NCBI GenBank assembly: GCA_963739995.1
Contig: CAVUCH010000018.1
Span: 308,643 to 372,642 of the forward strand
Direction: 5' to 3'
DNA from: CAVUCH01 sp963739995
Lineage (GTDB): Bacteria; Acidobacteriota; Vicinamibacteria; Vicinamibacterales; JAENWD01
DNA length: 64,000 bases
In this document: positions 1 through 9,700 of the stretch, piece after piece
Numbering within the stretch: position 1 is the first letter of the stretch
How the letters are laid out: each line of letters begins with the position of its first letter
Notes under the pieces: generated by a model
The model's database searches: none
What the model saw: the letters and a program-made list of their open reading frames with translations, nothing else
What the model was told of the DNA's origin: nothing
Position numbers and translations under genes: made by a program

Positions 1-7
1 AAACGCG

Positions 8-289
8 TTACCCCTCCCGCCTTGCAGCCCACGTGACCGCGGCCAGGCCGGAGACGGCGATGAACGCGCTCCATCTCGTGGCGTCGAGAGCGGCTGCCGA
101 TGCAGCGGGCCGCATGGCCGCGTTGATGGGGATGAACGGCGCACGTCCGAGGACGTACGCGTGCTGGGCGGCGAGGTAGTGGCGCGCTGCGGTGCGGATC
201 CCGTGGTCGAAGCGGTCGTGCCAGACGAGGAACGCGAGCACCAGCCAGAGGGCGGCCGCAAGCCGCGCGCCGCGGCGATCAGCCGACAT
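8..289 (-). CDS. Small hydrophobic membrane protein of unknown function
   Basis: A 93-residue protein with two hydrophobic stretches (about residues 8-23 and 73-88) separated by a basic/polar segment, so probably a small inner-membrane protein with two passes. I do not recognise a family. The ATG overlaps the last 11 bp of the upstream FHA-GAF-SpoIIE phosphatase gene, which implies translational coupling and a possible role beside that regulator. The gene ends 7 bp from the window edge, so further operon members may lie outside. Real gene status is likely but not certain, because nothing but the overlap and the hydrophobic pattern supports it. Confidence 0.5.
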   Translation of the reverse strand: MSADRRGARLAAALWLVLAFLVWHDRFDHGIRTAARHYLAAQHAYVLGRAPFIPINAAMRPAASAAALDATRWSAFIAVSGLAAVTWAARREG

Positions 290-1895
290 ACCGCAGCACG
301 AGCGCGGTCACGTCGTCGCTCTGCACGGCACCGGCGGTGAACTGGCGCACGCTGGCGAGGATGCCCTCGAGCAGCTCGGGCACACTCCCGTCGCGGAACT
401 GGGTCGCACATTCGAGCAGGCGTTCCTCGCCGTACTCTTCCCCGAGAAGGCTGAGGGCCTCGGTCACGCCGTCGCTGAAGGTCACGAGGATGTCGCCGGG
501 CGTCACGCGCACGGTCTCTTCCTCGAACGTCGCGTGCTCGAACAGGCCGAGGATCAGCCCCCCCGTTTCGAGGCGCTCCACCCGGTCATTTCGGATCAGC
601 AGGGGCGGGTTGTGACCGGCGTTGCAGTAGGTCAGCTTCCCGTCGGGGGTGAGCACGGCATAGAAGGCCGTCGCAAAACGCGATTCCACCGAGCGGCGGA
701 TCAGGGTCTGGTTCACGCGCGAGAGCGTCATGGCCGGACCGGTGCCGCTCGAGGCCTGCGAGGCGAAGACACCCTGGAGCACCGCGGTGAGCAGCGCCGC
801 GGGCGCGCCCTTGCCTGCCACGTCGCCAACCGCAAAGCCGAACTCGCCTTCGGGCAGGTCGACGTAGTCGAAGAAGTCTCCGCCGATCGAGCGGCACGGC
901 ACGGAGGCGCCCATGGCCTCGAAGAAGCCGCCCATCCGCTTCGCCTCCGGGAGCAGTGCGCGCTGGATGTCGGCCGCGATGCGCATCTCCTGCTCCATCT
1001 TGGCCTTGTCCAGGGTCTCGCGGTACAGACGCGCATTCTCGATGGCCACGGCCGCTTCGGTGGCGAGCGTCTCGAGCGCCGCGCGGGCGGCTCTGGAGAG
1101 GACGGCGCCCTTCTCGCGGCTGTCGAGATACAGCACGCCGATCCGCTTCTCCTCGTTGGGCATGTCGGCCCGATCGAGATAGCGCACGAGCCGCAGCGGC
1201 GTGCACAGCACGTGGCGGATCCCGAGCACGACGGTGCTGTTATGTTCGGACACGAGATTGCTGTCGAGCAGATCGGCGACCACGCGCTCCTGCCCGGTCG
1301 AGAAGACCTCCTCGGGGATCTTGCGGCTGGTTTCGAAGCTCTTGCCCGGCAGCGTGACGCGGCCGCGCGCCCGGGCGATCTTGAACTCGAGTTCCGCGTC
1401 CGCGTTCGCCAGCATGATGAACCCGCGCTCGGCACCGGTCACTTCGATGGCGGAATCCATGACGAGGGCAAGCACCTCGTCGAGCACACGGCCCGACCCG
1501 AGCGCACGCAGTCCTTCCAGCAGGGCAGCAATCTGGCGAAGGTCGCCGACCGCGGAACTCGGATGCTTCTCGAACGAAGAGCTCGACAGCGGCTGCTCGT
1601 CCAGCAGGAACACCATCTCCGCCCCGCCGCTGCGGCCGAGCCGCACCAGGTCGCCGTGCGTGAGCGACTTCTCGGTGATCTGCTCGCCGTTGACGAAAGT
1701 TCCGTACCGTGAGCCACGGTCGCGGAGCATGTACTGTTCGTTGTCGCGTGTGATGTCGGCGTGGTCGCGCGACACGTCGCTGCCCACGAGCTGCAGGTCA
1801 TTGCCGCTGCGTCTACCAATGGAAAACGACGGTTTCTCGAGCGGCACAACGCGCCGCCCGAGGGCGTCAGTCACTTCGAGGCGCCCAAGAGGCAT
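279..1895 (-). CDS. FHA-GAF-SpoIIE (PP2C-type) serine phosphatase regulator
   Basis: Domains in order: an FHA phosphothreonine-binding domain (about residues 5-98, with GRR at 27-29, SRDHADI at 42-48 and GTFVNG at 65-70), a GAF sensor domain (about 125-295) and a SpoIIE/RsbU-type PP2C phosphatase domain (about 310-538). The phosphatase metal motifs GGDFFD (338-343) and GDVAGKG (357-363) are present, so it should be active. Such proteins normally dephosphorylate anti-anti-sigma factors in partner-switching pathways, but no STAS protein or anti-sigma kinase lies in this window. The ATG at 1895 puts the start directly before the FHA fold. The frame stays open upstream to a TTG near 1976 and an ATG near 1952, so the exact start is uncertain. 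Confidence 0.88.
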   Translation of the reverse strand: MPLGRLEVTDALGRRVVPLEKPSFSIGRRSGNDLQLVGSDVSRDHADITRDNEQYMLRDRGSRYGTFVNGEQITEKSLTHGDLVRLGRSGGAEMVFLLDEQPLSSSSFEKHPSSAVGDLRQIAALLEGLRALGSGRVLDEVLALVMDSAIEVTGAERGFIMLANADAELEFKIARARGRVTLPGKSFETSRKIPEEVFSTGQERVVADLLDSNLVSEHNSTVVLGIRHVLCTPLRLVRYLDRADMPNEEKRIGVLYLDSREKGAVLSRAARAALETLATEAAVAIENARLYRETLDKAKMEQEMRIAADIQRALLPEAKRMGGFFEAMGASVPCRSIGGDFFDYVDLPEGEFGFAVGDVAGKGAPAALLTAVLQGVFASQASSGTGPAMTLSRVNQTLIRRSVESRFATAFYAVLTPDGKLTYCNAGHNPPLLIRNDRVERLETGGLILGLFEHATFEEETVRVTPGDILVTFSDGVTEALSLLGEEYGEERLLECATQFRDGSVPELLEGILASVRQFTAGAVQSDDVTALVLRYVG

Positions 1896-2075
1896 CAGGA
1901 AATCATCTATGGAGTGCGGGCCGAACCGGCCACCGAACAAGGCCGCGATCATATCTGATCCGGTGGACGTCAGCAATCCGCCGCCTCTCCAGCGCTCCCT
2001 GCGTCGAGCCGGGGAACGTAACTTGCTTGAATTGGCGAGTTGCCCATCAAACGGACCACAACAGGAGGATTTCTC

Positions 2076-2504
2076 ATGAAATTACGCGACGTGATGACTC
2101 CGAACCCCCGCACGCTGAACCCGAATGCCACGGTGCGGGACGCAGCGCGGCTGATGCGTGACGAAGACACAGGCGTGGTGCCGCTCGTCGAGAACGGCCG
2201 CCCCGTAGGCCTTATCACCGATCGTGACATCGTCGTGCGCGCGGTGGCCGACGGTACCTCCTTTGACCGGCCGTTGCGTGAGCTGGCAACCGATGACCTG
2301 ATCACCGCCGAACCGGAGATGAGCACGCGCGACGCAGCCGAACTGATGGGCGAGCACCAGGTGCGCCGGCTCCTCGTCTGCGAGGGCGACCGCCTCATAG
2401 GCGTTGCCTCGATCGGCGACATCGCCGTGAAGGAAGGAAAGGACGATCGCGTGGGTGATGCGATCGGCGAGATCTCGCAGGGCGTGAAGCAGCGGGAGTT
2501 CTAG
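2076..2504 (+). CDS. CBS-domain pair protein
   Basis: A stand-alone protein of 142 residues made of two CBS motifs (about 7-60 and 70-125), with the typical V(M/V)PLVENGRPVGLITDRDI and RRLLVCEGDRLIGVASIGDIA patterns. CBS pairs bind adenosine nucleotides and usually act as energy or ligand sensors in the cytoplasm. The frame is open further 5', but the ATG at 2076 follows a perfect AGGAGG (2063-2068) at 7 nt spacing, so I take it as the start. The gene is divergent from the SpoIIE regulator and ends just before a strong hairpin. No partner protein is evident, so its target is unknown. Confidence 0.9.
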   Translation: MKLRDVMTPNPRTLNPNATVRDAARLMRDEDTGVVPLVENGRPVGLITDRDIVVRAVADGTSFDRPLRELATDDLITAEPEMSTRDAAELMGEHQVRRLLVCEGDRLIGVASIGDIAVKEGKDDRVGDAIGEISQGVKQREF

Positions 2505-2514
2505 GCGGCACTGG

Positions 2515-2546
2515 GGTGCAGGATGCCCCGTCCGGCATCCTGCACC
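2515..2546. terminator. Strong intergenic hairpin between convergent genes
   Basis: A perfect 13-bp stem (2515-2527 with 2534-2546, core GTGCAGGATGCC) closed by the 6-nt loop CCGTCC lies 10 bp after the CBS gene stop and just beyond the stop of the convergent zinc-ribbon gene. It has no U-tract on either strand, so it may act as a stability hairpin or a Rho-assisted bidirectional terminator rather than a classical intrinsic one. Confidence 0.6.
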
Positions 2547-2556
2547 TGCCGCTTCG

Positions 2557-2829
2557 TCACCGGCGCCTGACCAGGTATCGAAGTGCCAGCGCGACGGCAG
2601 CGAGTGCGGCGAGCACGTACCCGACGTAGTGCGGCACGCCCTCCTGGACCTGTCCCATGAGCACTCCGGCGGCGGCCAGCACCAGGAGCGCGATGGCCGA
2701 CGCGACGTTCGATCGCCGCCCCTGCGCGGGGACCGGCGGCTTGATTCGCGGCTCGGTCGTAGCTTGGCCGCAGCGATAGCAGATGAGAGCCTTGTCGGCG
2801 ATCTCGGTGCCGCAGGTGGTGCAGATCAT
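2557..2829 (-). CDS. Zinc-ribbon membrane protein
   Basis: A 90-residue protein with an N-terminal zinc ribbon (CTTC at residues 3-6 and CYRC at 17-20), a short basic linker and two hydrophobic segments (about 43-58 and 67-85) ending in RRR. This is the common architecture of small zinc-ribbon-plus-membrane proteins with no assigned function. It is convergent with the CBS gene across the hairpin at 2515-2546 and divergent from the rhomboid gene. The four cysteines are intact. Confidence 0.75.
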   Translation of the reverse strand: MICTTCGTEIADKALICYRCGQATTEPRIKPPVPAQGRRSNVASAIALLVLAAAGVLMGQVQEGVPHYVGYVLAALAAVALALRYLVRRR

Positions 2830-2934
2830 CGGTCCTTCATTCTATGCGCCCTGCCGCACGCCGAACGCAGTGGACCAGCGCGCCGACCCGCATGACACGT
2901 TCAGCAATCGCACGTCCCGCCACGACCCGTCCCC

Positions 2935-2940
2935 TATACT
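2935..2940 (+). promoter_or_regulatory. -10 element of a probably leaderless promoter for the rhomboid gene
   Basis: TATACT at 2935-2940 is followed after 9 nt by the ATG at 2950. A start site 6-8 nt after the hexamer would fall on or beside the ATG, so the transcript would have almost no leader. No Shine-Dalgarno sequence is present, and no clear -35 hexamer is seen. Confidence 0.5.
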
Positions 2941-2949
2941 GAGAACATC

Positions 2950-3645
2950 ATGATCCCGCTTCGGGACGTCATCCCGTCCCGGACCGTTCCGGCGCTCGTC
3001 ATCACACTCATCGGCCTGAACGCGTTCGCATTTCTCTTCGAGCTGACGCTCAGCGAACGACAGCTGGCCGTCTTCGTACGGGAGTACGGTGTGGTGCCGG
3101 CGATGTTCAGCTGGCAGTCGGTGTTCACGTCGATGTTCCTTCACGGCGGGTGGATGCACTTCCTGGGGAACATGCTGTTTCTGTGGATTTTCGGGGACAA
3201 CGTCGAAGATCGCATGGGCCACGGGCGGTTTGTCGCGTTCTACATGCTCTGTGGAAGCGTGGCCGCGCTCGCGCACGTGATGAGCGAGCCGGGCTCGCTC
3301 ATTCCAACGATCGGGGCCTCGGGCGCCGTTGCAGGCGTGATGGGCGCGTACTTCGTGCTCTACCCGCATTCGCGCATTCTCACGCTGCTGCCGCTCTTCA
3401 TCTTCTGGCCGGTCGTCGAGCTGCCGGCGGTGCTCTTCCTGGGGCTCTGGTTTCTGCTGCAGCTGTTCAGCGGCGTCGGTACGATGCTGATGGCGACCCA
3501 GGGAGGGTCCGCCGGCGGCATCGCATTCTGGGCCCACGTCGCGGGGTTCCTGGCGGGCGTGCTGTTGGTGTATGCGTTCCGCCGGCCCGAGCGCGCGCGC
3601 GTCGAGTGGTGGGACGACTCAGGACCGCGATCGTATCGCACGTGA
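2950..3645 (+). CDS. Rhomboid-family intramembrane serine protease
   Basis: A 231-residue polytopic membrane protein with the rhomboid signatures: an H-F-L-G-N motif (H70, N74) in the second helix, the nucleophile in GASGA (S125), and the partner histidine in HVAGF (H196). The catalytic dyad is complete. Rhomboids cleave substrates within or next to membrane helices. The substrate here is unknown. The ATG sits 9 nt after a TATACT box. The last 27 bp overlap tail-to-tail with the convergent caspase-like gene. Confidence 0.92.
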   Translation: MIPLRDVIPSRTVPALVITLIGLNAFAFLFELTLSERQLAVFVREYGVVPAMFSWQSVFTSMFLHGGWMHFLGNMLFLWIFGDNVEDRMGHGRFVAFYMLCGSVAALAHVMSEPGSLIPTIGASGAVAGVMGAYFVLYPHSRILTLLPLFIFWPVVELPAVLFLGLWFLLQLFSGVGTMLMATQGGSAGGIAFWAHVAGFLAGVLLVYAFRRPERARVEWWDDSGPRSYRT

Positions 3646-4593
3646 GACGCGCGCCAACTCGATCATCAGCTTCTCGAATTGCGCGTCCCAGACTGCGGCG
3701 GGCATCGAGGGCTTCCGCAGCTTGAGTGCTTCCGCCTGTTCTTCCAGCGCGCGCTGCCGGGTGAGCAGGTCGGCTATCTCGGGATCGGTCGCAGCGGCCA
3801 GTGGATCCGCGCCGAGGTAGGTCGTGCGCGCCAGCGCCCCATCCTGCCCCGGGGCACCAGCCTCGCGTCCGATCCGATCGCCGTTGTCATCGAGCAGCGC
3901 GCGCTCGGTCGCCAGCTGCCCGCGCTGCTCGTAATACTGCCGCACCGCGGCACTCGTCGCGGCAAACACTTCGTACAACGACAGTCGACCATTGCGGTCC
4001 TGGTCGGTTGCCAGGTCCTCCAGTGCCTTCACGAACAGCCCGGGAAACACAGTGTCGAAGCGCTGTGCGGCCGAATCCGTCGCGGTGATCACGATGCGGT
4101 TGCGTCCCGATACCTCCTCCAGGAACGGGAAGCTCGCACCGGTAGCGTTCACGAAGACGAGCCGGCCGGGCAGGCCGTCGATGAGGCCTGCCCACTGAGC
4201 GGCATCGAGATCGGGCCCCACGAGGTTGAACTTCGCGGTGCCGGCGTCGAGGGTGCCGTGCCCTATCAGCACCACGAGAACGACATCGGCGGCGCCGCCA
4301 GATCGGAGGGCGGCGAACACGCGCCGCACATTCGCCTCGGTGCTGCGGAGTGATGCGTCCCGGGAACGCCCTGAGAGCACCGTAATCCGTTCCGGAGGGA
4401 AGCCGAGACGAGTGCGCAGGCTCTGCACGAGTGCATCTTCCCAGGTGCCGTACGTGGCAGCGTACGTGTCCCCACCCGGCGCGCCGAACACGAGGACGAC
4501 CGACCGGACCTGGGCTCCGGCGAGCGTCGGAATGACGCACAGCGCCAGTCCTGCGGCGACAATCCTGGCCAGGCGCGTCACCGCAGTCCCCAT
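3619..4593 (-). CDS. Exported caspase/C13-fold protein lacking the catalytic cysteine
   Basis: A 324-residue protein with a signal peptide (about 1-28, ending LAGAQV) and a caspase/legumain-like fold. The catalytic-histidine motif LIGHGT is intact (H112). At the next strand end, where active relatives carry the nucleophilic cysteine, the sequence reads FVNATGAS (148-154), with threonine at the expected position, so it is probably an inactive pseudoprotease. An EF-hand-like loop DQDRNGRLSLYE lies at about 197-208, and a helical C-terminus follows. It is the last gene of the VWA/MoxR operon. Its ATG overlaps the preceding gene by 16 bp, and an alternative ATG lies at 4611. Its end overlaps the rhomboid gene. 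Confidence 0.75.
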   Translation of the reverse strand: MGTAVTRLARIVAAGLALCVIPTLAGAQVRSVVLVFGAPGGDTYAATYGTWEDALVQSLRTRLGFPPERITVLSGRSRDASLRSTEANVRRVFAALRSGGAADVVLVVLIGHGTLDAGTAKFNLVGPDLDAAQWAGLIDGLPGRLVFVNATGASFPFLEEVSGRNRIVITATDSAAQRFDTVFPGLFVKALEDLATDQDRNGRLSLYEVFAATSAAVRQYYEQRGQLATERALLDDNGDRIGREAGAPGQDGALARTTYLGADPLAAATDPEIADLLTRQRALEEQAEALKLRKPSMPAAVWDAQFEKLMIELARVSRAIRSRS

Positions 4594-6788
4594 CGGCGGC
4601 GAAGCGCCCATTCCGTCGTGAGCAGTGCGAGGATCAGCAGAAACGACCACGCGTTGTGCCACAGATCCCTGATCTGGCCGGGCCGCGCAGGTGCGTGCGG
4701 TGCACGGAGGAAGCCGGCCACGGCTCCGGCGTCGCTGGCGCGCACGTACCGTCCGCCCGTCCCCTCGGCAAGCTTGCGCAACACCGTCTCGTTCAGGCGA
4801 GGGTCGACGAATTCCGGATCCGTCCCGCCCGCGAGCAGCGACTGCTCGACTGACGCGAGCACCACATCGCCGCGCTTCGCCTCCACGGCCACCCGATACA
4901 GCCCGGGCTCCTCCGGCACGAACGAGGCGGCATGCCGGCCCGCCGCGCCGGCGTCGGTCGACGCCAGCACCCGGCCCGCGCCGCCGGGGTCGCGCATCGA
5001 GACGTGCACCTGCGCATCCGGGACCGGTTCGAACGACGCGTTGCGGACGGAGACCTCGATCGGTGCTGCGCTGCCGACGGCGGTGTTTGCCGGGGCCGTC
5101 ACGCTCACCGGCTCTGGCGCCTCGCTCGCGAGCCAACGGGCGGACTGGCGCCAGAACGCCTCGTACGTCCGATCGGCGGCGGGCATCAACATCTTCCAGC
5201 GCCAGCTGCCCTCCCCCCCGAAGACCATCGCCCGGCCGCGGCCGAAGCGCTGGACGGCAATGAGCGGAACGACGCTTCCCGTGCTGCCCTGCGTGGCAGC
5301 AAGCACGGACGCTCCCGGCCGCGCCGCACCGAGCGGGGCAGCTCCACCCAGGGCCGGCAGCAAAGCCCACCGACGGCGTGTCTCGACGTCGGCAGGGCCA
5401 AGCCGTGTCACAGGGTGGCGCAGTCCTTCCGGGGTGATAGCCACCTTGAACCGGTTGGCCGGCGGCAGCGCCGCCCGCGCGAGCCCACCGCGCCGGTCGG
5501 TCAGCTCCAGCGGCAGGACCCGTTCGAGCGTGGACTGCGCCAGGCCTTGCGGTGAAAGTGCCCGCGCACCGAGCACCAGCAGGCCGCCGCCGCGTTCGCC
5601 GACGAAGTCGGCAAGCGCCTCCAGCGTGTCGCGCGACAGCGCGTCGAGGTTCGCGTTCGCCAGCACGACGGCGTCGTAGGCGTACAGCGCCTCGCGGGAT
5701 GCCGGGAAGCCAGTGGAGAGCGAGGCCGTGCGCGCGGATGCCGCCAGGACGTAGTAGGTGTCCTGTCCGCGATCGTCGCGGCCCTTGCGCACGACGGAGT
5801 CGATCTCGAGCGAAGGGTCCAGGCGCCACGCACGCCGGAGGAAGGTGTGCTCGAATCCGGGTGCCCCCTCGAGGAACAGGATGCGACGCAATCGTCCGGG
5901 CGCGGGCACCAGCACGTCGATCCTGTTGTTCCCGGCTGTCAGCTCGCGGTCGTCGGCGGCGACCTCGACGCGGAAGACCGCCGGTGCGTCGCGCTCGGGT
6001 TGCACCGGGAAGACCAGCTGCACCGGGGCCCCATCGGCGGGCAGGGTCGCATCGCGCACCTCGAGAACGCGGCTGCCCTGCAGCAGCCGGACCTGCGATC
6101 GGCCCGTCGCGCCATGTCCGACAACCGTGGCGGTGATATCCACGAGACTGGCGTCCATCGCCGAGGGCCCTGCGGTCACGCTGCGGACCTCGCGGTCGTA
6201 CTGGACCTGTACGTCGCCGACACCGACGGTGATGACGGGGGTCTCCGTACGAGGGCCCGAGGCCGCTGGAGCCACCGGCACCAGGTTGCCCCCGTCGGAG
6301 ATGAGCACGATGCCGGCGAGGTCCCGGTTCCGATAACGATCGCGCGTGGCGGCGAGCGCACCGGGGAGGTCGGTGCTGCGGCCCGTCGCCGCGAGCGTCG
6401 CCACGTCGGCGCGCTGCACCCGCTCGCCCGCCCCCAGCACTTCGACCGTGAAGCTGCCCGATAGCTCCGGGACGAGCTGGTTTCGCACGACTGCCTGGGC
6501 CCGTGCGAGGCGTGTGACGCCATCCTCCTCGAGGCCCATGCTGCGCGACGTGTCGACCAGGACCGCCACCACACCGCTGCCTCCAGGGGGAGGGGCCAGA
6601 GACACGACCGGCCGCATCAGGAAGAACACCAGGAGCGCCAGCGCGGCGAAGCGCAGCCCGGTCAGCGCGGCGCGCTGCCCGCGCGGGAGCCGGACGCGCC
6701 CGCGCGCGTAGGCGGCCATGGCGAGCGCTGCGGCAAGCAGGAGGATGGCCGCGAGCGCCCACGATGGGATCGGATGCGCGAAGAACAC
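4578..6788 (-). CDS. Membrane protein with VWA-type domain and amidotransferase-like region
   Basis: A 736-residue protein. Two N-terminal membrane helices (about 8-27 and 43-60) precede a von Willebrand A-like domain with the metal-site motif DTSRS (79-83). A region resembling the class I amidotransferase/ThuA fold of Bat-type proteins follows (about 310-560), then a beta-rich domain and a final membrane helix (about 712-730). The layout matches periplasm-facing Bat-like proteins of MoxR operons. It starts 1 bp after the DUF4175 gene ends, so it is certainly co-transcribed with it. Function is inferred only from context: MoxR/VWA systems are thought to act as chaperones or in envelope stress. 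I see no glutaminase triad. Confidence 0.75.
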   Translation of the reverse strand: MFFAHPIPSWALAAILLLAAALAMAAYARGRVRLPRGQRAALTGLRFAALALLVFFLMRPVVSLAPPPGGSGVVAVLVDTSRSMGLEEDGVTRLARAQAVVRNQLVPELSGSFTVEVLGAGERVQRADVATLAATGRSTDLPGALAATRDRYRNRDLAGIVLISDGGNLVPVAPAASGPRTETPVITVGVGDVQVQYDREVRSVTAGPSAMDASLVDITATVVGHGATGRSQVRLLQGSRVLEVRDATLPADGAPVQLVFPVQPERDAPAVFRVEVAADDRELTAGNNRIDVLVPAPGRLRRILFLEGAPGFEHTFLRRAWRLDPSLEIDSVVRKGRDDRGQDTYYVLAASARTASLSTGFPASREALYAYDAVVLANANLDALSRDTLEALADFVGERGGGLLVLGARALSPQGLAQSTLERVLPLELTDRRGGLARAALPPANRFKVAITPEGLRHPVTRLGPADVETRRRWALLPALGGAAPLGAARPGASVLAATQGSTGSVVPLIAVQRFGRGRAMVFGGEGSWRWKMLMPAADRTYEAFWRQSARWLASEAPEPVSVTAPANTAVGSAAPIEVSVRNASFEPVPDAQVHVSMRDPGGAGRVLASTDAGAAGRHAASFVPEEPGLYRVAVEAKRGDVVLASVEQSLLAGGTDPEFVDPRLNETVLRKLAEGTGGRYVRASDAGAVAGFLRAPHAPARPGQIRDLWHNAWSFLLILALLTTEWALRRRWGLR

Positions 6789-6789
6789 G

Positions 6790-9700
6790 TCAGGGCTTCG
6801 GGGCGGCGAGCGATCGGAAGTACGCGTCCACCGCGCGTTCGTACTCGTCCGGCGCGCGGTCGGCCCCGCCGGCCTTCAGGCGATCGCGCGCCGCGCGTTC
6901 CAGCAGCGCCTGCGAGAGCGACGCCTCGAGGCGTTCGAGACCCAGCGTCACATCCTTGTGCAGCAGTTCCCACCGCGAGAAGTCCTGCTTGAACGCCTCG
7001 GTGCCCGGCGCGGAGCCCACCATCTCCTGCCCCTCGGGTGTGGTGCCCTGGCGTCCCGCCTGCCGCATGCCGCCAAGCTCCTGCCGCAGTTTGTCTGCCT
7101 CGCGCATGCGTTCGGCGTACTGCTGCTGGAGCTGCTGCAGTTCGCGCCGCGACCCATCGCCCGCTCCCGGCTGCCCGCCCTGCGGAGTGTTGCCGGCCTC
7201 CTGACCCGCGCGTGCCCCGCCCCCGGTTCCCGTCGGATCGGAACGGGCAGCCTCGGCGGCCTGTCCTTGCCGGCTGTCGCGGTTGCCCTCAGCACGTTGG
7301 GGTGTGCCGCCCTGCCCGTCGCGCTCGAGCCGCTGCATGCGCCGCTGGAGTTCGTTTATGTCTTCTTTCAGCTCGCGCGTACGGGCGAGCTGATCGGAGA
7401 GCTTGCGATCGTCCGCGTTCCTCGAACCGGAGGCATCCCCGAGCCGATCGGCCACGCGGTCCATCGAGCGCGCCAGTTGTCGCCCGGTGCTCGCGGCCCG
7501 TGCGGTGGCCGCTGACGCGTCCTGCTGCCCCGCAGCCCGGAGGGCGTCTGCCGACTCGCGCATCCGTGTCTCCAGGCGGTCCTGCTCGATCTGACGTGCG
7601 GCCTCCCCCACGGCCTGCCGGGCCTGAGGCTCGGCGCCCTCCGCCGTGGCCGCCACACCCTTGACCTGCTCCTCGAGCCGCTTCAGCCGGTCGGCGAGAC
7701 GATCCTGATCGCCGGCGACGCGGCGCCGGGCGTCGTGGGTATTCGAGGCGCGCGCAGCGGCTGCGGCCTGATCCGCCAGTTCCCGCTGCCGCTCTGCGAG
7801 CTGACGCGCCTCGAGCTGCAGGTCGCCGAGGGCGCGGCGGCGCTCGTCGGGCTGAGCCCCCTGCAGCTGCCGCTCCAGCGATCGCAGCTGCTCGAGCGCC
7901 CGGCTGGCGCGCGTGCTTGCCTGCCGCGGATCTTGCCGCCGCAGGTCGCTGGCGGCGCCACGCATCTGCTCCGACGCCTCGCGGAGCTGCGATCCACCAC
8001 CCGCCGACTGTCCCTGGGGGCTCTGGCCGCCGCTCGCTCCGTCGCCGCCGGGCCTATCTCCAGCCTGCGCCTGCCCCTGTGGCTTCTGACCACCAGAACC
8101 GCCCTGCTGCTGTCCGCGCTGGCCTCCCTCTGCCTGCTGCCTCGCCTGCTGCTGGCCCATCTGCCGAGACAGCTCTTCGGCCTGCTGCCGCAACTCCGAT
8201 TGCTCGCGCGTGAGCCGCTCGAGGCGTCGCTTCAGTTCGTCCGCGCTCAGGCGCTGCCGTTCGCGGGCCAGGTCTTCCTGCTGACGCGCGAGCTGCTCCT
8301 GCCGCCGCGCCAGCTCGCGCACGCGGTCCAGCGCGGTGTCGCGGTTGTTGTCCTGACGTTCCTCCGTGCTTTTCTGCGTCTCGTAGTTGGTCTGCTGCTG
8401 CCGCTGCAGCTCGCGATCGAACAGGGTCGAGAGATCCTGCTGCGAGCGGTTGGACCCGCCGGAACCGGCCCCGTTTGCCTGCTGCCGCATCACCTCGCGC
8501 CGCTTGATTTCCGCTTGCGCGCGCAGGAGGTGGTTGAGCGCTTCCATCTCCGCGGGCAGTGCCTCCGCCGTCTTCACGGCATCGAGCGCGGCCTTCGCGC
8601 GCCCCATGGCTGTCGCGGCGCTCGGCATCGGGTCCTCCCGGGACGGGCCGATCGTGTCGCCCTGCACCACGCGGGATCGGCGGCGTGGCTCGCGCATCTG
8701 TGCCGCGGCACGCTCGGCCCGTTCCTTCAGCTCCCCCTGTGCGCGGCCGATCGCCCGCACGTCCTGGGCCGAACGGCCCGCGCCGGTCCGGCGATCCAGC
8801 TTCCATGTCGCCACAACGATGTCCTTCTGCGCAGTGACGAGATCGTCGAGCAATCGATTGCCGCTTCCGCCGCCGCCCGCCTGGCTCTGTGCCGACGCGA
8901 ACTCCTCTTCAAATGGTTTCACCTCGAGGAAGAAGATGTCGCTGCGGGCCTCGGTGGAGCGCCGGCCGCGAGCGACATCGCGCACGCGGGCGTAATAGGT
9001 CACGAAGTCGCCGGGCTTGACGCCGAGATCCTCGAGGTACAGGGTGTGCCGCCCTGTAACGGACAACGACGCCAGGTCCCCCTCGAACGGCACCGCCTTT
9101 TCCCCGGCGCCGCGGACGCTGTAGACGAGATCGAACGCACCGACCCCGTAGTCGTCGTCGGCGCGCGCCTCGATGGTGATCTCCTCGAGGGGGGTGACCT
9201 GCCGATCCCCGGCAGGGCGGAGGATGCGGACGTCCGGAGGCCGATCGTTCAACACGCGGATGAAATATTCCGTGTCGCCGTCGGATGCGAGACCGTCGGC
9301 GTCGGTGAGAGCCACCCGATACGCGCCGTCGGCGGTGATGGGGAGGGTGGCCCGGAAGCGGCCGTCAGCGGCCTGCTGCAGCGGCACACGGGCGCCACCG
9401 ACGAGAGACAGAGCCCCGGAGGTCGCGCCCTTGCTGGCCTGGATCGAGAGCGTCACGCGTGTGCCGTTCGGCGCATAGATGTCCCCGCCGTCCTCCTCGT
9501 GGCGGGGAGGGAGCCGCGTGTACTCGGGAAAGTCGTACCGCAGATCGATGCGGGCCACGCTGGGTGGATCGACTGCCGTGACGGTGTACGTCTCCGACGT
9601 GCGGCCCGCAGCCGACACCGAGTACGTGAAAGACGCGGGAACACCGCCGAACCGCCACGCGAATCGATCCCCGCCGGCGGCCTGCATGCCGACCGTGCGA

